Shown: positions 1 through 8,552, numbered from the stretch's first letter. The stretch is 64,000 nucleotides of DNA from Leptospira saintgironsiae (GCF_002811765.1 NZ_NPDR01000004.1:1-64000); one strand, 5' to 3'. Notes: generated by a model not told the origin, from the letters alone. Numbers and translations are program-made.

Positions 1-47
1 AGTGTGAGATATTCGCAGTTATATTCTATGTTGAAGTTTATGAAAAG

Positions 48-73
48 GCCAGAGTTAATCCTCTGGCTTTTTT
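48..73 (+). terminator. Intrinsic terminator of a gene left of the window
   Basis: The stem GCCAGAG/CTCTGGC (7 bp) has a 6-nt loop and is followed by six T residues. The flanking A-run on the left arm means it may also work in the opposite direction. The gene it serves must end before or just inside the left edge; a TGA at 5-7 is a possible end but cannot be assigned to a product. Confidence 0.7.
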
Positions 74-150
74 ATGCTTACTTCTTGCTATTATAAGAAA
101 AATGAAGAAATAAAAGACCGAACCCCACCAGGCGTTTGAATTCCATTTCT

Positions 151-795
151 CTATTGAGTCTTCTTATAAAATTCTCCCAGCAGAAGAAGGCTTGATTCGA
201 ATTCTTCAAGATATTCCTCTTTTCCGGTCATAAAATATACCTGGACAGAGCCTTCGTAAGCGATGATCATTTTTCTTGCAAAGGATCGAATTTGTTTCTC
301 AGATAAACCGGAGTTTCTTTGGATCGGATTGGTTCTCAGGTATGCGGAAAAAATTTCCTCCCAATCTTGAATAACATTGCCGATTTCGTTTTCTGCCGAA
401 TTTAGTTGTTCATTGTTTGAAAATAAATGAGAAGAGCGGATCTGATTCGAAAATACAGCAAATGGGCAACCTTTTAAACGATACATTTTCGCTTCTCTTT
501 TAAGCGCGATTACCCAAGCGGATACAACTCTTTCGAATTCAGAAAAACGGGAGGTCAGATCCTTGAATACTAGGGCATTCCTTTCTCGCCTTAGTCGAAT
601 ATATTCCAATCCTAGATCGCCTTTTTCCCGGAAATATTTGTAAAAACTGGCTTTATGTACTCCGGATTCTTTCAGTATATCATTCACTCCAATATTGGCA
701 AAACCACGTTCGTAAAACAATTGGTCGGCGGCTTGAACGATTCTCTCCCTGACTTTCACGGCAGTTGATCCCTTTTTTACTATAAATAGTCTCAT
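151..795 (-). CDS. TetR/AcrR family transcriptional regulator
   Basis: One-domain DNA-binding repressor of 214 residues. The N-terminal helix-turn-helix (about residues 35-60, including the SFYKYFREKGDL segment) is typical of TetR proteins; the helical C-terminal half would bind an unidentified ligand and contains a GCPF segment seen in some family members. It is divergent from the reductase gene at 919, and the intergenic region carries two inverted repeats, so it probably represses both itself and that gene. The ATG at 795 has no clear ribosome binding site; an in-frame GTG at 759, preceded by an AAGGG, would remove 12 residues and is an alternative start. Family assignment is firm; ligand and target are inferred. 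Confidence 0.9.
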   Translation of the reverse strand: MRLFIVKKGSTAVKVRERIVQAADQLFYERGFANIGVNDILKESGVHKASFYKYFREKGDLGLEYIRLRRERNALVFKDLTSRFSEFERVVSAWVIALKREAKMYRLKGCPFAVFSNQIRSSHLFSNNEQLNSAENEIGNVIQDWEEIFSAYLRTNPIQRNSGLSEKQIRSFARKMIIAYEGSVQVYFMTGKEEYLEEFESSLLLLGEFYKKTQ

Positions 796-824
796 CGATT
801 TTAGGAAAGAAAAAGATAAAAAAG

Positions 825-840
825 TAGACGTTTGCGTCTA
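825..840. promoter_or_regulatory. Inverted repeat, probable TetR operator 1
   Basis: A 6-bp inverted repeat, TAGACG then 4 nt then CGTCTA, lies 30 nt upstream of the TetR start codon. It shares the TAGAC core and the flanking A/T runs with the second repeat at 876-905, which supports one regulator binding both. Confidence 0.65.
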
Positions 841-848
841 TTTTTCCG

Positions 849-877
849 TTGACTTTGGGCTCAGAGGCTGGTAATCC
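849..877 (+). promoter_or_regulatory. Candidate promoter of the reductase gene
   Basis: A TTGACT hexamer at 849-854 and TAATCC at 872-877 are separated by 17 nt. The -10 element touches the left arm of the operator at 876-905, so repressor binding would block initiation. The -10 match is only moderate. Confidence 0.4.
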
Positions 878-905
878 AAAAATAGACTTGAGAGTCTATT
901 TTTGG
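876..905. promoter_or_regulatory. Long inverted repeat, probable TetR operator 2
   Basis: Perfect 13-bp arms (CCAAAAATAGACT and its complement) flank a 4-nt centre TGAG. It ends 13 nt before the ATG at 919, and its right end supplies the GGAG used as ribosome binding site, so it may also act as an RNA hairpin in the leader. The TAGACT/AGTCTA core matches the repeat at 825-840. Confidence 0.75.
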
Positions 906-918
906 AGTTGAATGTCAT

Positions 919-1806
919 ATGAAGCGCATACTAGTTTTAGGAGCTACAGGGGGACTCGGTCGATTTGTTGTCCAAGAGTTAAAGAAGAAAGGTTATTGGA
1001 TCCGGGTTGTTTCTCGTTCAAATGTTAAACTTAAAGCAATATCCGGATTATTTGATGAATCAGTAATAGGCGATATTTTAGATCGAAAAAGTATCGAGCC
1101 TGCAGTTAATGGGATCGATGCGGTAATTTCTTGCGCAGGCGCAAGTTTGAATTTAAAAGATTTTCGAGACAAAAGGACGTTCGAAGAAATTAATCTTCGA
1201 GGAAACCTGAACATACTTGAGGCTGCTGTTAGAGCTAAGATTTCTAAATTCGTATACATTTCTTTCCTACGTGTGGAAGGAATACAAGAAACAGAGTATA
1301 TTAAAAGCCATGATCGCTTTTCTCAAGCCGTTATAGAGTCTGGGATAGATTATACTATAGTAAGACCCACAGCCTTTTTTTCAATTCTTCTCGAATTTTT
1401 GCATTTAGCGAAAAAAGGGATAGGATTCGTTATCGGAAGCGGAAAGCCGAAGATCAATCCGATTCATGAGAAGGACGTGGCCAATGCAGTGGTCGAAGCG
1501 CTTACTAGTGATTTGAAAGAGATCAATATTGGCGGCCCGGATATTTTTACTCGAGATGAGATTACCGAACTTGCATTAAGAATTTCCGGAATAAATAAAA
1601 AGCCGTTCCATATACCAATATTTTTCAATCGGATCTTTGTTCAATTGATCAGGCCTATCAATCCGAGAATTTTTCAATTTATGCAGTTTGGGAACCTCGT
1701 TCATACGTTAGACATCATTGGGCCTAAATACGGGACCTTGAAACTAGAGGACTACTTTAAGGAAGAAATAAATGAAGGAGGAGGAGAAATGGATATTAGA
1801 AGGTGA
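919..1806 (+). CDS. Atypical short-chain dehydrogenase/reductase (NAD(P)-binding, NmrA/SDR-a5 type)
   Basis: A 295-residue Rossmann protein. Its dinucleotide-binding motif GATGGLG is at residues 8-14, after the first beta strand, and a VRPTAFF segment near residue 150 is typical of atypical SDRs. The classical YxxxK catalytic pair is not clear, so it may be a redox sensor or isomerase-like protein rather than a classical reductase. A GGAG lies in the operator arm upstream of the ATG. It sits divergent to the TetR gene at 151 and is probably derepressed by that regulator's ligand. Substrate unknown. Confidence 0.85.
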   Translation: MKRILVLGATGGLGRFVVQELKKKGYWIRVVSRSNVKLKAISGLFDESVIGDILDRKSIEPAVNGIDAVISCAGASLNLKDFRDKRTFEEINLRGNLNILEAAVRAKISKFVYISFLRVEGIQETEYIKSHDRFSQAVIESGIDYTIVRPTAFFSILLEFLHLAKKGIGFVIGSGKPKINPIHEKDVANAVVEALTSDLKEINIGGPDIFTRDEITELALRISGINKKPFHIPIFFNRIFVQLIRPINPRIFQFMQFGNLVHTLDIIGPKYGTLKLEDYFKEEINEGGGEMDIRR

Positions 1807-1825
1807 TTATTTTAAAAATTGTAAT

Positions 1826-1912
1826 CGCGTTAGGGATACGTAGGACGCGTAGCGGACCCCGCAGCCGAAGGCGAGGAGGCCGAAGCGAAGCGTAGTCCGT
1901 AGTAGTCCGACC
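1826..1912. repeat. GC-rich structured intergenic segment, possible dispersed repeat
   Basis: This segment downstream of the reductase gene is far richer in G+C than its surroundings and is full of short related blocks such as GCGTAGCGGAC, GAAGCGAAGCGTAG and CGTAGTCC, some in opposite orientation. It has no credible reading frame. It looks like a small dispersed intergenic element, but only one copy is in the window, so that is inference. Nothing else is recognisable between 1807 and 2092. Confidence 0.4.
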
Positions 1913-2092
1913 ACACTGAATTGGAAAAAATTTCTGTATAAATCTGGAAAGTGTGTGGGAACGCCCTGTATTTTTGTTCAAGAATCCGGATAAAGAGACC
2001 TAATAGACTAAGGGTGAATCGAATTTTTATTATATAAACTGCCTTGCTTTTCTTAGCTAATCGATCAGAACTTGATCACAAAAGGTGTGCGG

Positions 2093-3517
2093 ATGGAAGC
2101 TATACAAAAAAATACTAAGTTAGAATCGGCAAAAACTTCACTTTGGAAAGAATTGAAAAATGCACTTACTGGATCGGAAGCGGATTATACAAAAATTTCG
2201 CTGAGTAAGGCAGTCTTTTTACTTTCTGTTCCAATGGTTTTGGAATTGGTCATGGAGTCTGCATTCGCAGTCGTTGACATTTATTTTGTGGGAGCTTTAG
2301 GTCCTTCTGCAGTTGCTGCTGTTGGGCTTACGGAAACGTATTTGTTTCTTCTTTATTCTCTCGCTATAGGAATGTCTACTGCGGTGACCGCGATCATTGC
2401 AAGAAGGATCGGAGAAGGAGATAAGGAACAAGCTGGGATTGCTGCGGTCCAATCCGTTTTCCTTTCCATACTTGTTTCGTTACCATTTGCTATCTTCGGA
2501 GTTTGGTTCGCGAAAGATCTTCTTATACTCATGGGTGGAGATCCTTGGGTTGTGGAGCATGGATCCCGTTACACACAATGGATCTTTGGCGGAAATATTG
2601 TGATCATGCTTTTGTTCGGACTCAATGCGGTTTTTAGAGGCGCTGGTGATGCTGCAATCGCGATGAGAGTATTATGGATTTCTAATGGTCTTAATATGAT
2701 CCTGGATCCAATTTTTATCTTCGGCTTTGGTCCAGTCCCAGCCATGGGTATAGAAGGTGCTGCGATCGCCACAAATATCGGAAGAGGGATCGGAGTTCTT
2801 TTCCAAATCTATCTGCTTCTTAAAGGTGGAAATCATATTCGAGTTCTTCGCTCTCAAATCAGCATTCACTGGGAAATTATTTCTGATATAGTTCGTACTT
2901 CCATTGGTGGAATAGGGCAAACTATAATAGGAATGACTTCTTGGATCTTTCTTGTAAGAATTATTTCAGAATTTGGAAGTGAGGCAGTAGCCGGGGCAAC
3001 GATTGCTCTTAGGATCATGATGTTTACTCTAATGCCTTCTTGGGGGATGTCGAACGCAGTAGCGACTCTAGTGGGTCAAAATTTAGGAGCTGGGAGAGCA
3101 GATCGTGCAGAACGATCCGTTTGGATTGTTGGAGTATGGAATATGGTCTTTCTGATCGGAGTTTCCATCTGCTATTTCATTTTCAGAGAATCTCTTGTAT
3201 CGATCTTTACTGATGATCCAAAGGTGATCTCTATTGGTTCTGAATGGTTGGGTATCGTATCCTATTCTTACTTTGTATATGCTTGGTGGATGGTCAGTGT
3301 TCAGGCATTTAACGGAGCGGGAGATACTATGACTCCTACGTTAATCAATCTGGTCTTCTTTTGGGTGTTGCAAATTCCGTTTGCTTATGTTTTGGCGAAA
3401 GTCCTTTCATACGGATACTCAGGAGTATTCTGGGCAAGTATGATCACGGAAACTTCTGTGGGATTATTCACTCTTTGGTTATTCAGAAAAGGTGGATGGA
3501 AGACTTCTAAGGTTTGA
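2093..3517 (+). CDS. MATE family efflux transporter
   Basis: A polytopic inner-membrane exporter of the MATE family, expected to expel cationic or drug-like compounds in exchange for Na+ or H+. From the ATG at 2093 the protein has 474 residues and about twelve hydrophobic helices in two homologous halves, the usual size and plan. The first half has the conserved SVPMVLELVMES start and ADAAI-type helix junctions; the second half repeats them with NAVATLVGQNLGAG. A TTG at 2072 in frame would add seven residues, but the ATG has an AAAGG at a good distance and is preferred. It stands alone on its strand; substrate unknown. Confidence 0.92.
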   Translation: MEAIQKNTKLESAKTSLWKELKNALTGSEADYTKISLSKAVFLLSVPMVLELVMESAFAVVDIYFVGALGPSAVAAVGLTETYLFLLYSLAIGMSTAVTAIIARRIGEGDKEQAGIAAVQSVFLSILVSLPFAIFGVWFAKDLLILMGGDPWVVEHGSRYTQWIFGGNIVIMLLFGLNAVFRGAGDAAIAMRVLWISNGLNMILDPIFIFGFGPVPAMGIEGAAIATNIGRGIGVLFQIYLLLKGGNHIRVLRSQISIHWEIISDIVRTSIGGIGQTIIGMTSWIFLVRIISEFGSEAVAGATIALRIMMFTLMPSWGMSNAVATLVGQNLGAGRADRAERSVWIVGVWNMVFLIGVSICYFIFRESLVSIFTDDPKVISIGSEWLGIVSYSYFVYAWWMVSVQAFNGAGDTMTPTLINLVFFWVLQIPFAYVLAKVLSYGYSGVFWASMITETSVGLFTLWLFRKGGWKTSKV

Positions 3518-3575
3518 TTCGCACTTAGCTTGGCGTTATGGATACGGGAGGGGTGGGAGACACCTCGCCTGCATT

Positions 3576-4085
3576 TTACGGAATCACTTGGACTTGTACA
3601 ACTCCGACAATTTGGTTCACATGTAATCCAGGAAATGCGGTCATGCTTTGGTATGCAGGTATCCGAAAGATTACACTCGCATTGCCGACTGTGGATCCTG
3701 AAACATTACAACTCATTGGATTGGAAAAAGGGCAACCGTCTAGATAAATGTTGGTACAAGACACGTTGCTTAAGGAGACTCCACTAGTAGTTGCATCAAG
3801 ACTGAAAGTTGTAGTGGGGCAGCCGGAATATGGATATTGGATATCGATCGAGTAATTTCCGGTAGCCCCTGCTTTGAAAATTACAGAGGTACTTGGAAAA
3901 TCTAACCAACTAACGGGCTCCACTACTAATGGGGTTGATGATCCCGAGGTTAATAAAAGTAGAAGCGGACTAAGATCGGATTTACTATTTGCATCTTTTT
4001 GTAATGAGTCATATAGGAAATAAGTCCCACATTGGACTTGTAAGAATATAAGTAAAATATAGAAGAAGATAGATGCGCGTTTCAC
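3576..4085 (-). CDS. Hypothetical exported protein, possible lipoprotein
   Basis: 169 residues starting at a GTG preceded by GGAAA eight bases upstream. A hydrophobic signal segment (residues 5-18) ends in LQVQC with Cys19, a weak spirochaetal lipobox because Gln is at -1. The rest is low-complexity, Ser/Thr/Gly-rich and predicted beta-rich, with several cysteines in the C-terminal half that could form disulfides (CPTTTF, VSCTN, DGCPFSNPMSC). No domain recognised. It is convergent with the MATE gene. Probably exported to the envelope, function unknown. Confidence 0.7.
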   Translation of the reverse strand: MKRASIFFYILLIFLQVQCGTYFLYDSLQKDANSKSDLSPLLLLLTSGSSTPLVVEPVSWLDFPSTSVIFKAGATGNYSIDIQYPYSGCPTTTFSLDATTSGVSLSNVSCTNIYLDGCPFSNPMSCNVSGSTVGNASVIFRIPAYQSMTAFPGLHVNQIVGVVQVQVIP

Positions 4086-4131
4086 TTTTAATTTCCAGAA
4101 TAGCGCTTAGTTTAACATTTTCGACTATTTG

Positions 4132-4911
4132 ATGCAAGGTGGATTTTTAGATTCAATAAAACTTATGTATAATTTTGGAAACGAGGTAGTTCAATTTCTG
4201 CAAGAAATTTCATATGCTTATGCTGCTTTATTGTTCTTGATCGAAAATCTTCTGATCTTCGCCTGTTCTGTGTATATTGGCAATCTATTGTCTATACGTT
4301 ATGCCCATCGCCGCATCGTTCCTATCCCACCGAAAATCGAGGCAAAAGAGATCCTATTCGCGATCTCTACTATACTCCTTAACACTATTGTTACATTACT
4401 CGGCCTTTGGTTTTGGAGAACGGGTTCTATTCAATTTCGTAGCGATATAGGAGTTTTCGCGTTACTCGATATTTTGATCCTTCTTCTGGTTATGGATGCC
4501 GGTATGTATTTGCTGCATAGGATAGCTCATATTCCATTTGTTTATCAATTCGCTCATAAAACTCATCATAGATACGATAAACCTCGCCCTTTGACATTAT
4601 TCGTTCTGAATCCTGTAGAAGCTCTTGGATTTGGAAGCCTCTGGTTATTTGTGCTTTCGGTTTATGATTTCTCTTGGGTGGGGATGGGTATTTATCTCGG
4701 ACTGAATGTTGTATTCGGCTCAATCGGCCATCTGGGAGTGGAGCCTTTATCTGAGAGATGGCTTCGTTCTAATTTGTTCAATACGCTTACTACTAGCAGT
4801 TTTCATGCAAGGCATCATCAAAACGAAGATTATAATTTCGGATTTTATACTTCGATTTGGGACCGGATCTTCGGAACTCTTTCTCCGGAGAACTCGCGTA
4901 GCCAAGATTAA
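4132..4911 (+). CDS. Sterol desaturase/fatty acid hydroxylase family membrane protein
   Basis: An integral membrane di-iron oxygenase-type enzyme of about 259 residues. It shows the family's histidine clusters, numbered from the TTG at 4129: HRIAH at 130-134, HKTHH at 143-147, His201 and HARHH at 226-230, between at least four hydrophobic helices. Members use O2 and an electron donor to hydroxylate or desaturate lipid chains. The ATG at 4132 is chosen over the TTG at 4129; neither has a good ribosome binding site, and Met at 4165 is another option. It is monocistronic; the lipid substrate cannot be told from sequence. Confidence 0.9.
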   Translation: MQGGFLDSIKLMYNFGNEVVQFLQEISYAYAALLFLIENLLIFACSVYIGNLLSIRYAHRRIVPIPPKIEAKEILFAISTILLNTIVTLLGLWFWRTGSIQFRSDIGVFALLDILILLLVMDAGMYLLHRIAHIPFVYQFAHKTHHRYDKPRPLTLFVLNPVEALGFGSLWLFVLSVYDFSWVGMGIYLGLNVVFGSIGHLGVEPLSERWLRSNLFNTLTTSSFHARHHQNEDYNFGFYTSIWDRIFGTLSPENSRSQD

Positions 4912-4944
4912 CCTAACCCGCGAGATCTAAAGTTTAGATTTTTA

Positions 4945-4962
4945 TTGTGGGAATTCCAACAA
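4945..4962. repeat. Short dispersed palindrome, copy 1
   Basis: TTGTGGGAATTCCAACAA is palindromic except for one base pair and belongs to the same family as the elements at 8474, 10215, 10344, 57089 and 59622. It lies between two convergent genes and could serve as a hairpin at transcript ends. Confidence 0.6.
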
Positions 4963-4985
4963 ACAAGAATGCCTTTAGCCTATTC

Positions 4986-5837
4986 TTAATATCCGTGCGC
5001 GGTCATCACTTTCTCAAACTTCTCCAGAAGTTTGTGATCGTCTTGATCGTTTGGATGGAAACCTGGAATATAATATTCTAAAATATAGTAGATCACAGCC
5101 CAAGTGAAACCAGGAATACCGAAGAAGAAACGAATATCTCTAACAATCTGAGCCGGATTTGGAATACCAAAATAAAATAGAGCTCTGATTGTACCAACGA
5201 TCGCTAAAATACCGAGTAGCTGAACTGCAATAGTCATTCCAAGTACCCGAGTAAAATACCCACCACCGGAAGCGCGGTACACATCATACGCCACAGACTT
5301 ATGTTCTAATTCTTCCAGTGCATGCCATTCGATCACTTTCCAACTGATAGGATCGATCCAAGCTACACGTTTTTCGGGAAGAGAAAGTAAAAATCTTCCG
5401 AGTGTTGCAGTAAAATGTTCTGCGGCTGCAGTGATCGAAAGAGCGAGCCTTTTACCCCAAATAGGAAATAGTTTTAGAATATTTTTTTCTAATATATCAA
5501 AGAATAACCAGCAGAACATTTTTTCATGACTGCGGAAATCTAAACCGATCTCCACAAATCTTTCATTCATTTTATCATGAACATTTCCGTGGACTGCTTC
5601 TTGTCCTGCGAATGCTTTGATCTCGTTTCTTAAAGCAGGATCAACAACTTCGCTGAACGCTTTGACTGAGCGAATAAAAAAACGTTCTCCTTCCGGAAAT
5701 AGCACGCTTAAGCTGGAAAGAAATGCTGTAAAGAATGGGATATTTTTGCCGAAACCTCTTTCCTTGGCGATGTCTTCCAAAGGGAATTTCGGTTTACGTA
5801 TTTTTGGCTGGACTCTTGTAGATGTCGCTTGGCCCAT
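4986..5837 (-). CDS. Predicted metal-dependent hydrolase, PF10118 (ferritin-like)
   Basis: A 283-residue protein of the COG3687/PF10118 family, all-helical with a ferritin-like metal site. Candidate ligands are in FPEGERFF (about residue 50), the GQEAVHGNVH block (about 78-87), AAEHFTATLG (about 138) and EWHALEELEHKSVAYD (about 169-184). Hydrophobic segments near residues 205-225 and 245-262 suggest membrane association. The ATG is preceded by an excellent AGGAGAATATT ribosome binding site. Family members are often found near fatty-acid or hydrocarbon genes, and a fatty acid hydroxylase-type gene is next door, but the reaction is unknown. Confidence 0.88.
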   Translation of the reverse strand: MGQATSTRVQPKIRKPKFPLEDIAKERGFGKNIPFFTAFLSSLSVLFPEGERFFIRSVKAFSEVVDPALRNEIKAFAGQEAVHGNVHDKMNERFVEIGLDFRSHEKMFCWLFFDILEKNILKLFPIWGKRLALSITAAAEHFTATLGRFLLSLPEKRVAWIDPISWKVIEWHALEELEHKSVAYDVYRASGGGYFTRVLGMTIAVQLLGILAIVGTIRALFYFGIPNPAQIVRDIRFFFGIPGFTWAVIYYILEYYIPGFHPNDQDDHKLLEKFEKVMTAHGY

Positions 5838-6014
5838 AATATTCTCCTGATATAAAATCGATTTGGATTTTCGATCTTTCTTTCTCCATCCTTTGGATTT
5901 TCACTGCTCATTAGAGAATATAAAAAAGATATTATATATTGATCCGGACTTTTTATCTATTCCTTGAGTTTTGCCCGGCCTCATAGGAATAGTTATCTTT
6001 TGAATCATTGTAAC

Positions 6015-6094
6015 GTTTGCTACAAAATTAGGTCAATCCCAATCCTGAAAAATAACTGGGCTAAATTGAAATTAAGGCCCGAAAAGTAGCAAAC
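6015..6094. repeat. Separated 9-bp inverted repeat in the 5838-6112 intergenic region
   Basis: GTTTGCTAC at 6015-6023 and GTAGCAAAC at 6086-6094 are perfect complements 62 nt apart, in the gap between two same-strand genes. They could bring together a looped operator or an mRNA end structure. No T-run follows, so a terminator is not claimed. The rest of the gap holds AT-rich DNA without a gene. Confidence 0.35.
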
Positions 6095-6112
6095 ACTGCT
6101 CAGAAACTGATA

Positions 6113-7000
6113 TTAAGGTCTGATGGAAGCTTCTTCTATTTTGACCTTCCCGGTTTTTTCCAACCACTGAGAGAAGCTGAGAAGACCAGGATATACATTT
6201 CTAAGAGAATCCAGATCCACTTTCGGATAACCTTCTCGATTGATCCACTCGGTCAATTGGCCCAAAATTTTGTTATGGGAATAAACCGTTTCAAGAGGGA
6301 TCCTCATGTATTCTATTCTTCTGTCCAAAAACATGGAAAGTATATCTACAATTTGTAATGGAGTTAAACTATCTCCTACAAGATCAATTGTCCTTCCTAA
6401 ATATTTTTCTGGGTTTTCAAAAGCTAAACCTGCAAATGCCCCAATATCTTCTACAGAAATCATATGAATACGACTATCAGGAGAAACTGTTTCGTATAAA
6501 AGTCCACCGGGTATGCCGGAACGTGGATGGATCAAGTTTTCCATAAATCCAGTCGGCCTCAGGATCGTGAAGGGTATCCCCAGGTTATGTATGTATTTTT
6601 CAACCTCCCATTTATGAGTTCGAAAGCTAGACTGTCTCTCTGCTCCAATTACTGAAGAATAAACTAAATGCGAAACTTTTGCTTTCTTGGCTGAATCAGC
6701 GACCGATATCCCCACTTTAATTTCGTTTGTATCTGTAGATTCATTTGGTTCCCATTCCGGTGGTTGAACACTGAATACTCCATATACTCCAGACATTGCA
6801 GAATCTAAGGAAGTAGAGTCTTCCATATCGCCTTGGAAAATTTCTGCTCCAAACTTCTTAAGCATTAAAGAGTTTTCGGAAGAAGGACTTCTAGTAAAAG
6901 CTCTAACCTTCCAATGGTTTTTAAGAAGATACTTTGCAGTTTCTCCCCCTTGTTGTCCGGTTGCTCCGAACACTAATATGATTTTATCTTTTTGACTCAT
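6113..7000 (-). CDS. NmrA-like NAD(P)-binding protein
   Basis: A 295-residue Rossmann protein of the NmrA/HSCARG group. The dinucleotide motif GATGQQGG follows the first strand at about residues 11-18, and FTRSPSS after strand two fits NADP binding. The family includes redox sensors and quinone or isoflavone reductase-like enzymes. The ATG at 7000 has GGAGAA eight to nine bases upstream; an upstream in-frame start at 7069 would overlap the intergenic palindromes and is rejected. It is divergent from the TetR regulator at 7126, the same arrangement as at 151/919. Confidence 0.88.
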   Translation of the reverse strand: MSQKDKIILVFGATGQQGGETAKYLLKNHWKVRAFTRSPSSENSLMLKKFGAEIFQGDMEDSTSLDSAMSGVYGVFSVQPPEWEPNESTDTNEIKVGISVADSAKKAKVSHLVYSSVIGAERQSSFRTHKWEVEKYIHNLGIPFTILRPTGFMENLIHPRSGIPGGLLYETVSPDSRIHMISVEDIGAFAGLAFENPEKYLGRTIDLVGDSLTPLQIVDILSMFLDRRIEYMRIPLETVYSHNKILGQLTEWINREGYPKVDLDSLRNVYPGLLSFSQWLEKTGKVKIEEASIRP

Positions 7001-7019
7001 TTGTATGTTCTCCAATATA

Positions 7020-7084
7020 GAACGGCACGGTATCGTTCCATTAATCCGGAATTGATTTTTCTGTGTCAAATTATTTATAAATAA
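7020..7084. promoter_or_regulatory. Divergent control region with a 14-bp palindrome
   Basis: Between the NmrA-like gene and its TetR partner lies a perfect palindrome TTATTTATAAATAA at 7071-7084, and a GAACG/CGTTC inverted repeat with a 9-nt centre at 7020-7038. Either could be the TetR operator. The GC-rich repeat is nearer to the NmrA-like start, the AT-rich one is central. Function is inferred from position. Confidence 0.45.
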
Positions 7085-7125
7085 GTCTTTTGATAAGTTT
7101 CCCGAAGATTTCTTGACCCAGTAAG

Positions 7126-7848
7126 ATGAAACAAGATCTTATGGCCATATCCGGACGGAAATTTCGGAAAAGGTTTATGGCGAAGAAGGTCCGGCAGATC
7201 AGAACGGGGCGCCCGCCCAAGGAAGTATCAGATGGCATATCCGATAAGATATTGGATACTGCCTTAGAACTTTTTACGACCCAAGGATTCACTGCCACTT
7301 CTATCGAGCAGGTAGCTTTAGCTTGCGGTTCGGGCAAACACACAATTTACAGGCGCTTTAAATCTAAGGCAGATCTATTCTTAGCCGTAATGGAATTCCA
7401 AAAACGAAAATTTTTTAACTTACTTGTTCGGATACAATGTAAGAAAGAAAATCCTTTGGAAACTTTAAAGGAATCTTGCAGAAGATTATTAGAACTAATT
7501 GTTTCGGATGAGATTGTAGATTTTTATAGGATTACAATTTCAGAAGCCGAACATGTCCCCGAAATCGCATCTAACTTACAATGTGAAGAAAGTCCTGCTT
7601 TTCTTAAAGTTTTGGATCTTGTAATTTTTGCACAAAGCTCAAAGGACTTAAATGAAATAGATCCAAAATTTTTGACTGCCCAACTACTTCAAGTTATGAC
7701 CGGTTATCCTTTAAACGAAGTTCTTTTAGGAAGTAAAGGATTCAGTTCTTATTCTAAACGCTCCAAATATTTCGAGAAGGCTTGGACTTTGTTTATAAAG
7801 GGAGCAGGTAGACTTAAAAAGAAGAAGGTCCGCAAGAGGCCAATCTAA
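7126..7848 (+). CDS. TetR/AcrR family transcriptional regulator
   Basis: Up to 240 residues. The helix-turn-helix is clear in the segment TSIEQVALACGSGKHTIYRR (about residues 58-77), preceded by a basic extension containing the AT-hook-like RTGRPPK. The C-terminal domain matches the AcrR C-terminal type. The start is uncertain: ATG codons at 7126, 7141 and 7177 are all in frame, and the last gives MAKKVRQIRTGRPPK with an AAAAGG close by. It probably controls the divergent NmrA-like gene. Ligand unknown. Confidence 0.88.
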   Translation: MKQDLMAISGRKFRKRFMAKKVRQIRTGRPPKEVSDGISDKILDTALELFTTQGFTATSIEQVALACGSGKHTIYRRFKSKADLFLAVMEFQKRKFFNLLVRIQCKKENPLETLKESCRRLLELIVSDEIVDFYRITISEAEHVPEIASNLQCEESPAFLKVLDLVIFAQSSKDLNEIDPKFLTAQLLQVMTGYPLNEVLLGSKGFSSYSKRSKYFEKAWTLFIKGAGRLKKKKVRKRPI

Positions 7849-7930
7849 CTTTTGAGCATTCATCCAAAATGAATAAGAACTGATAGATTTATATCTAAGA
7901 AACTTTTCATTTTTTTCAAATTCGATTTCT

Positions 7931-7955
7931 AAATATGACAGAATTTGTCATATTT
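7931..7955. promoter_or_regulatory. Perfect 10-bp inverted repeat upstream of the GFA-domain gene
   Basis: Arms AAATATGACA and TGTCATATTT are separated by GAATT. The element is 71 nt upstream of the ATG at 8027 and lacks a following T-run, so it reads as an operator rather than a terminator for the TetR gene. The binding protein is unknown. Confidence 0.6.
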
Positions 7956-8026
7956 AACTTGTAATATTATTCATATACGGGTCTGAAATTTTTGATCCAC
8001 TTTTAGGATCCGAAAAGGAGATATAT

Positions 8027-8434
8027 ATGAGCCTTAAAAAATATTCTGGAAGCTGTCATTGTGGTGCGGTTCGTTACGAAGCAGATTTAGATCTGAGTGC
8101 AGGCACAGGCAGATGTAACTGCTCCTTCTGCAGAAAGGTCCGAAACTGGTCTATCATAGTTAAGCCTGAATCTTTTCGTTTATTGAGCGGAGAAGATAAT
8201 CTTAGTTTTTACGAATTTAACACTAAAAGTAGCAAACATCATTTTTGCAAAAATTGTGGAGTGAGAACTTTTTCAAAAGGATATATCGAAGAAATTGGCG
8301 GTGCTTTCATAAGTGTTGCTATCTCCACTTTAGATAATGTAGATTTAAGCGAGCTAATCGAAGCTCCTGTATGGTATGCGGATGGGTTGAATAATAATTG
8401 GCATAACCAACCTGCTGAGATCAGGCATTTATAA
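8027..8434 (+). CDS. GFA (CENP-V/Gfa) family zinc-binding protein
   Basis: A 135-residue protein with the zinc ligands of the glutathione-dependent formaldehyde-activating enzyme fold: CHC at 10-12, CNCSFC at 30-35 and CKNC at 74-77. The family binds two zinc ions per domain; members add glutathione to small aldehydes or have other unassigned roles. The start is firm, with AAAAGGAGATATAT directly before the ATG. A strong inverted repeat upstream (7931-7955) suggests regulated expression. Physiological substrate unknown. Confidence 0.92.
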   Translation: MSLKKYSGSCHCGAVRYEADLDLSAGTGRCNCSFCRKVRNWSIIVKPESFRLLSGEDNLSFYEFNTKSSKHHFCKNCGVRTFSKGYIEEIGGAFISVAISTLDNVDLSELIEAPVWYADGLNNNWHNQPAEIRHL

Positions 8435-8473
8435 GTCCTATAGCCCCATAGGAGCACCCCCGATCCTTATGTT

Positions 8474-8489
8474 TGTTGGAATTCCTACA
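8474..8489. repeat. Short dispersed palindrome, copy 2
   Basis: TGTTGGAATTCCTACA, a near-perfect palindrome of the same family as the copies at 4945 and 10344, in the gap downstream of the GFA gene. A small CCTAT/ATAGG hairpin precedes it near 8439-8454. Confidence 0.55.
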
Positions 8490-8552
8490 GTCAATTTTAG
8501 GTGAAATCTTGGACCCTTGAAAAACTTTGGTCCTTAAAGAGCGCACTTAAAG

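Noticed and set aside
1796..1981. Minus-strand frame of 61 codons over the GC-rich repeat
   Set aside because: It is created by the repeat; there is no ribosome binding site and no similarity to a protein.
3530..3787. Plus-strand frames of 69-85 codons after the MATE gene
   Set aside because: They are antisense to the exported protein at 3576-4085, which has a signal peptide and a ribosome binding site.
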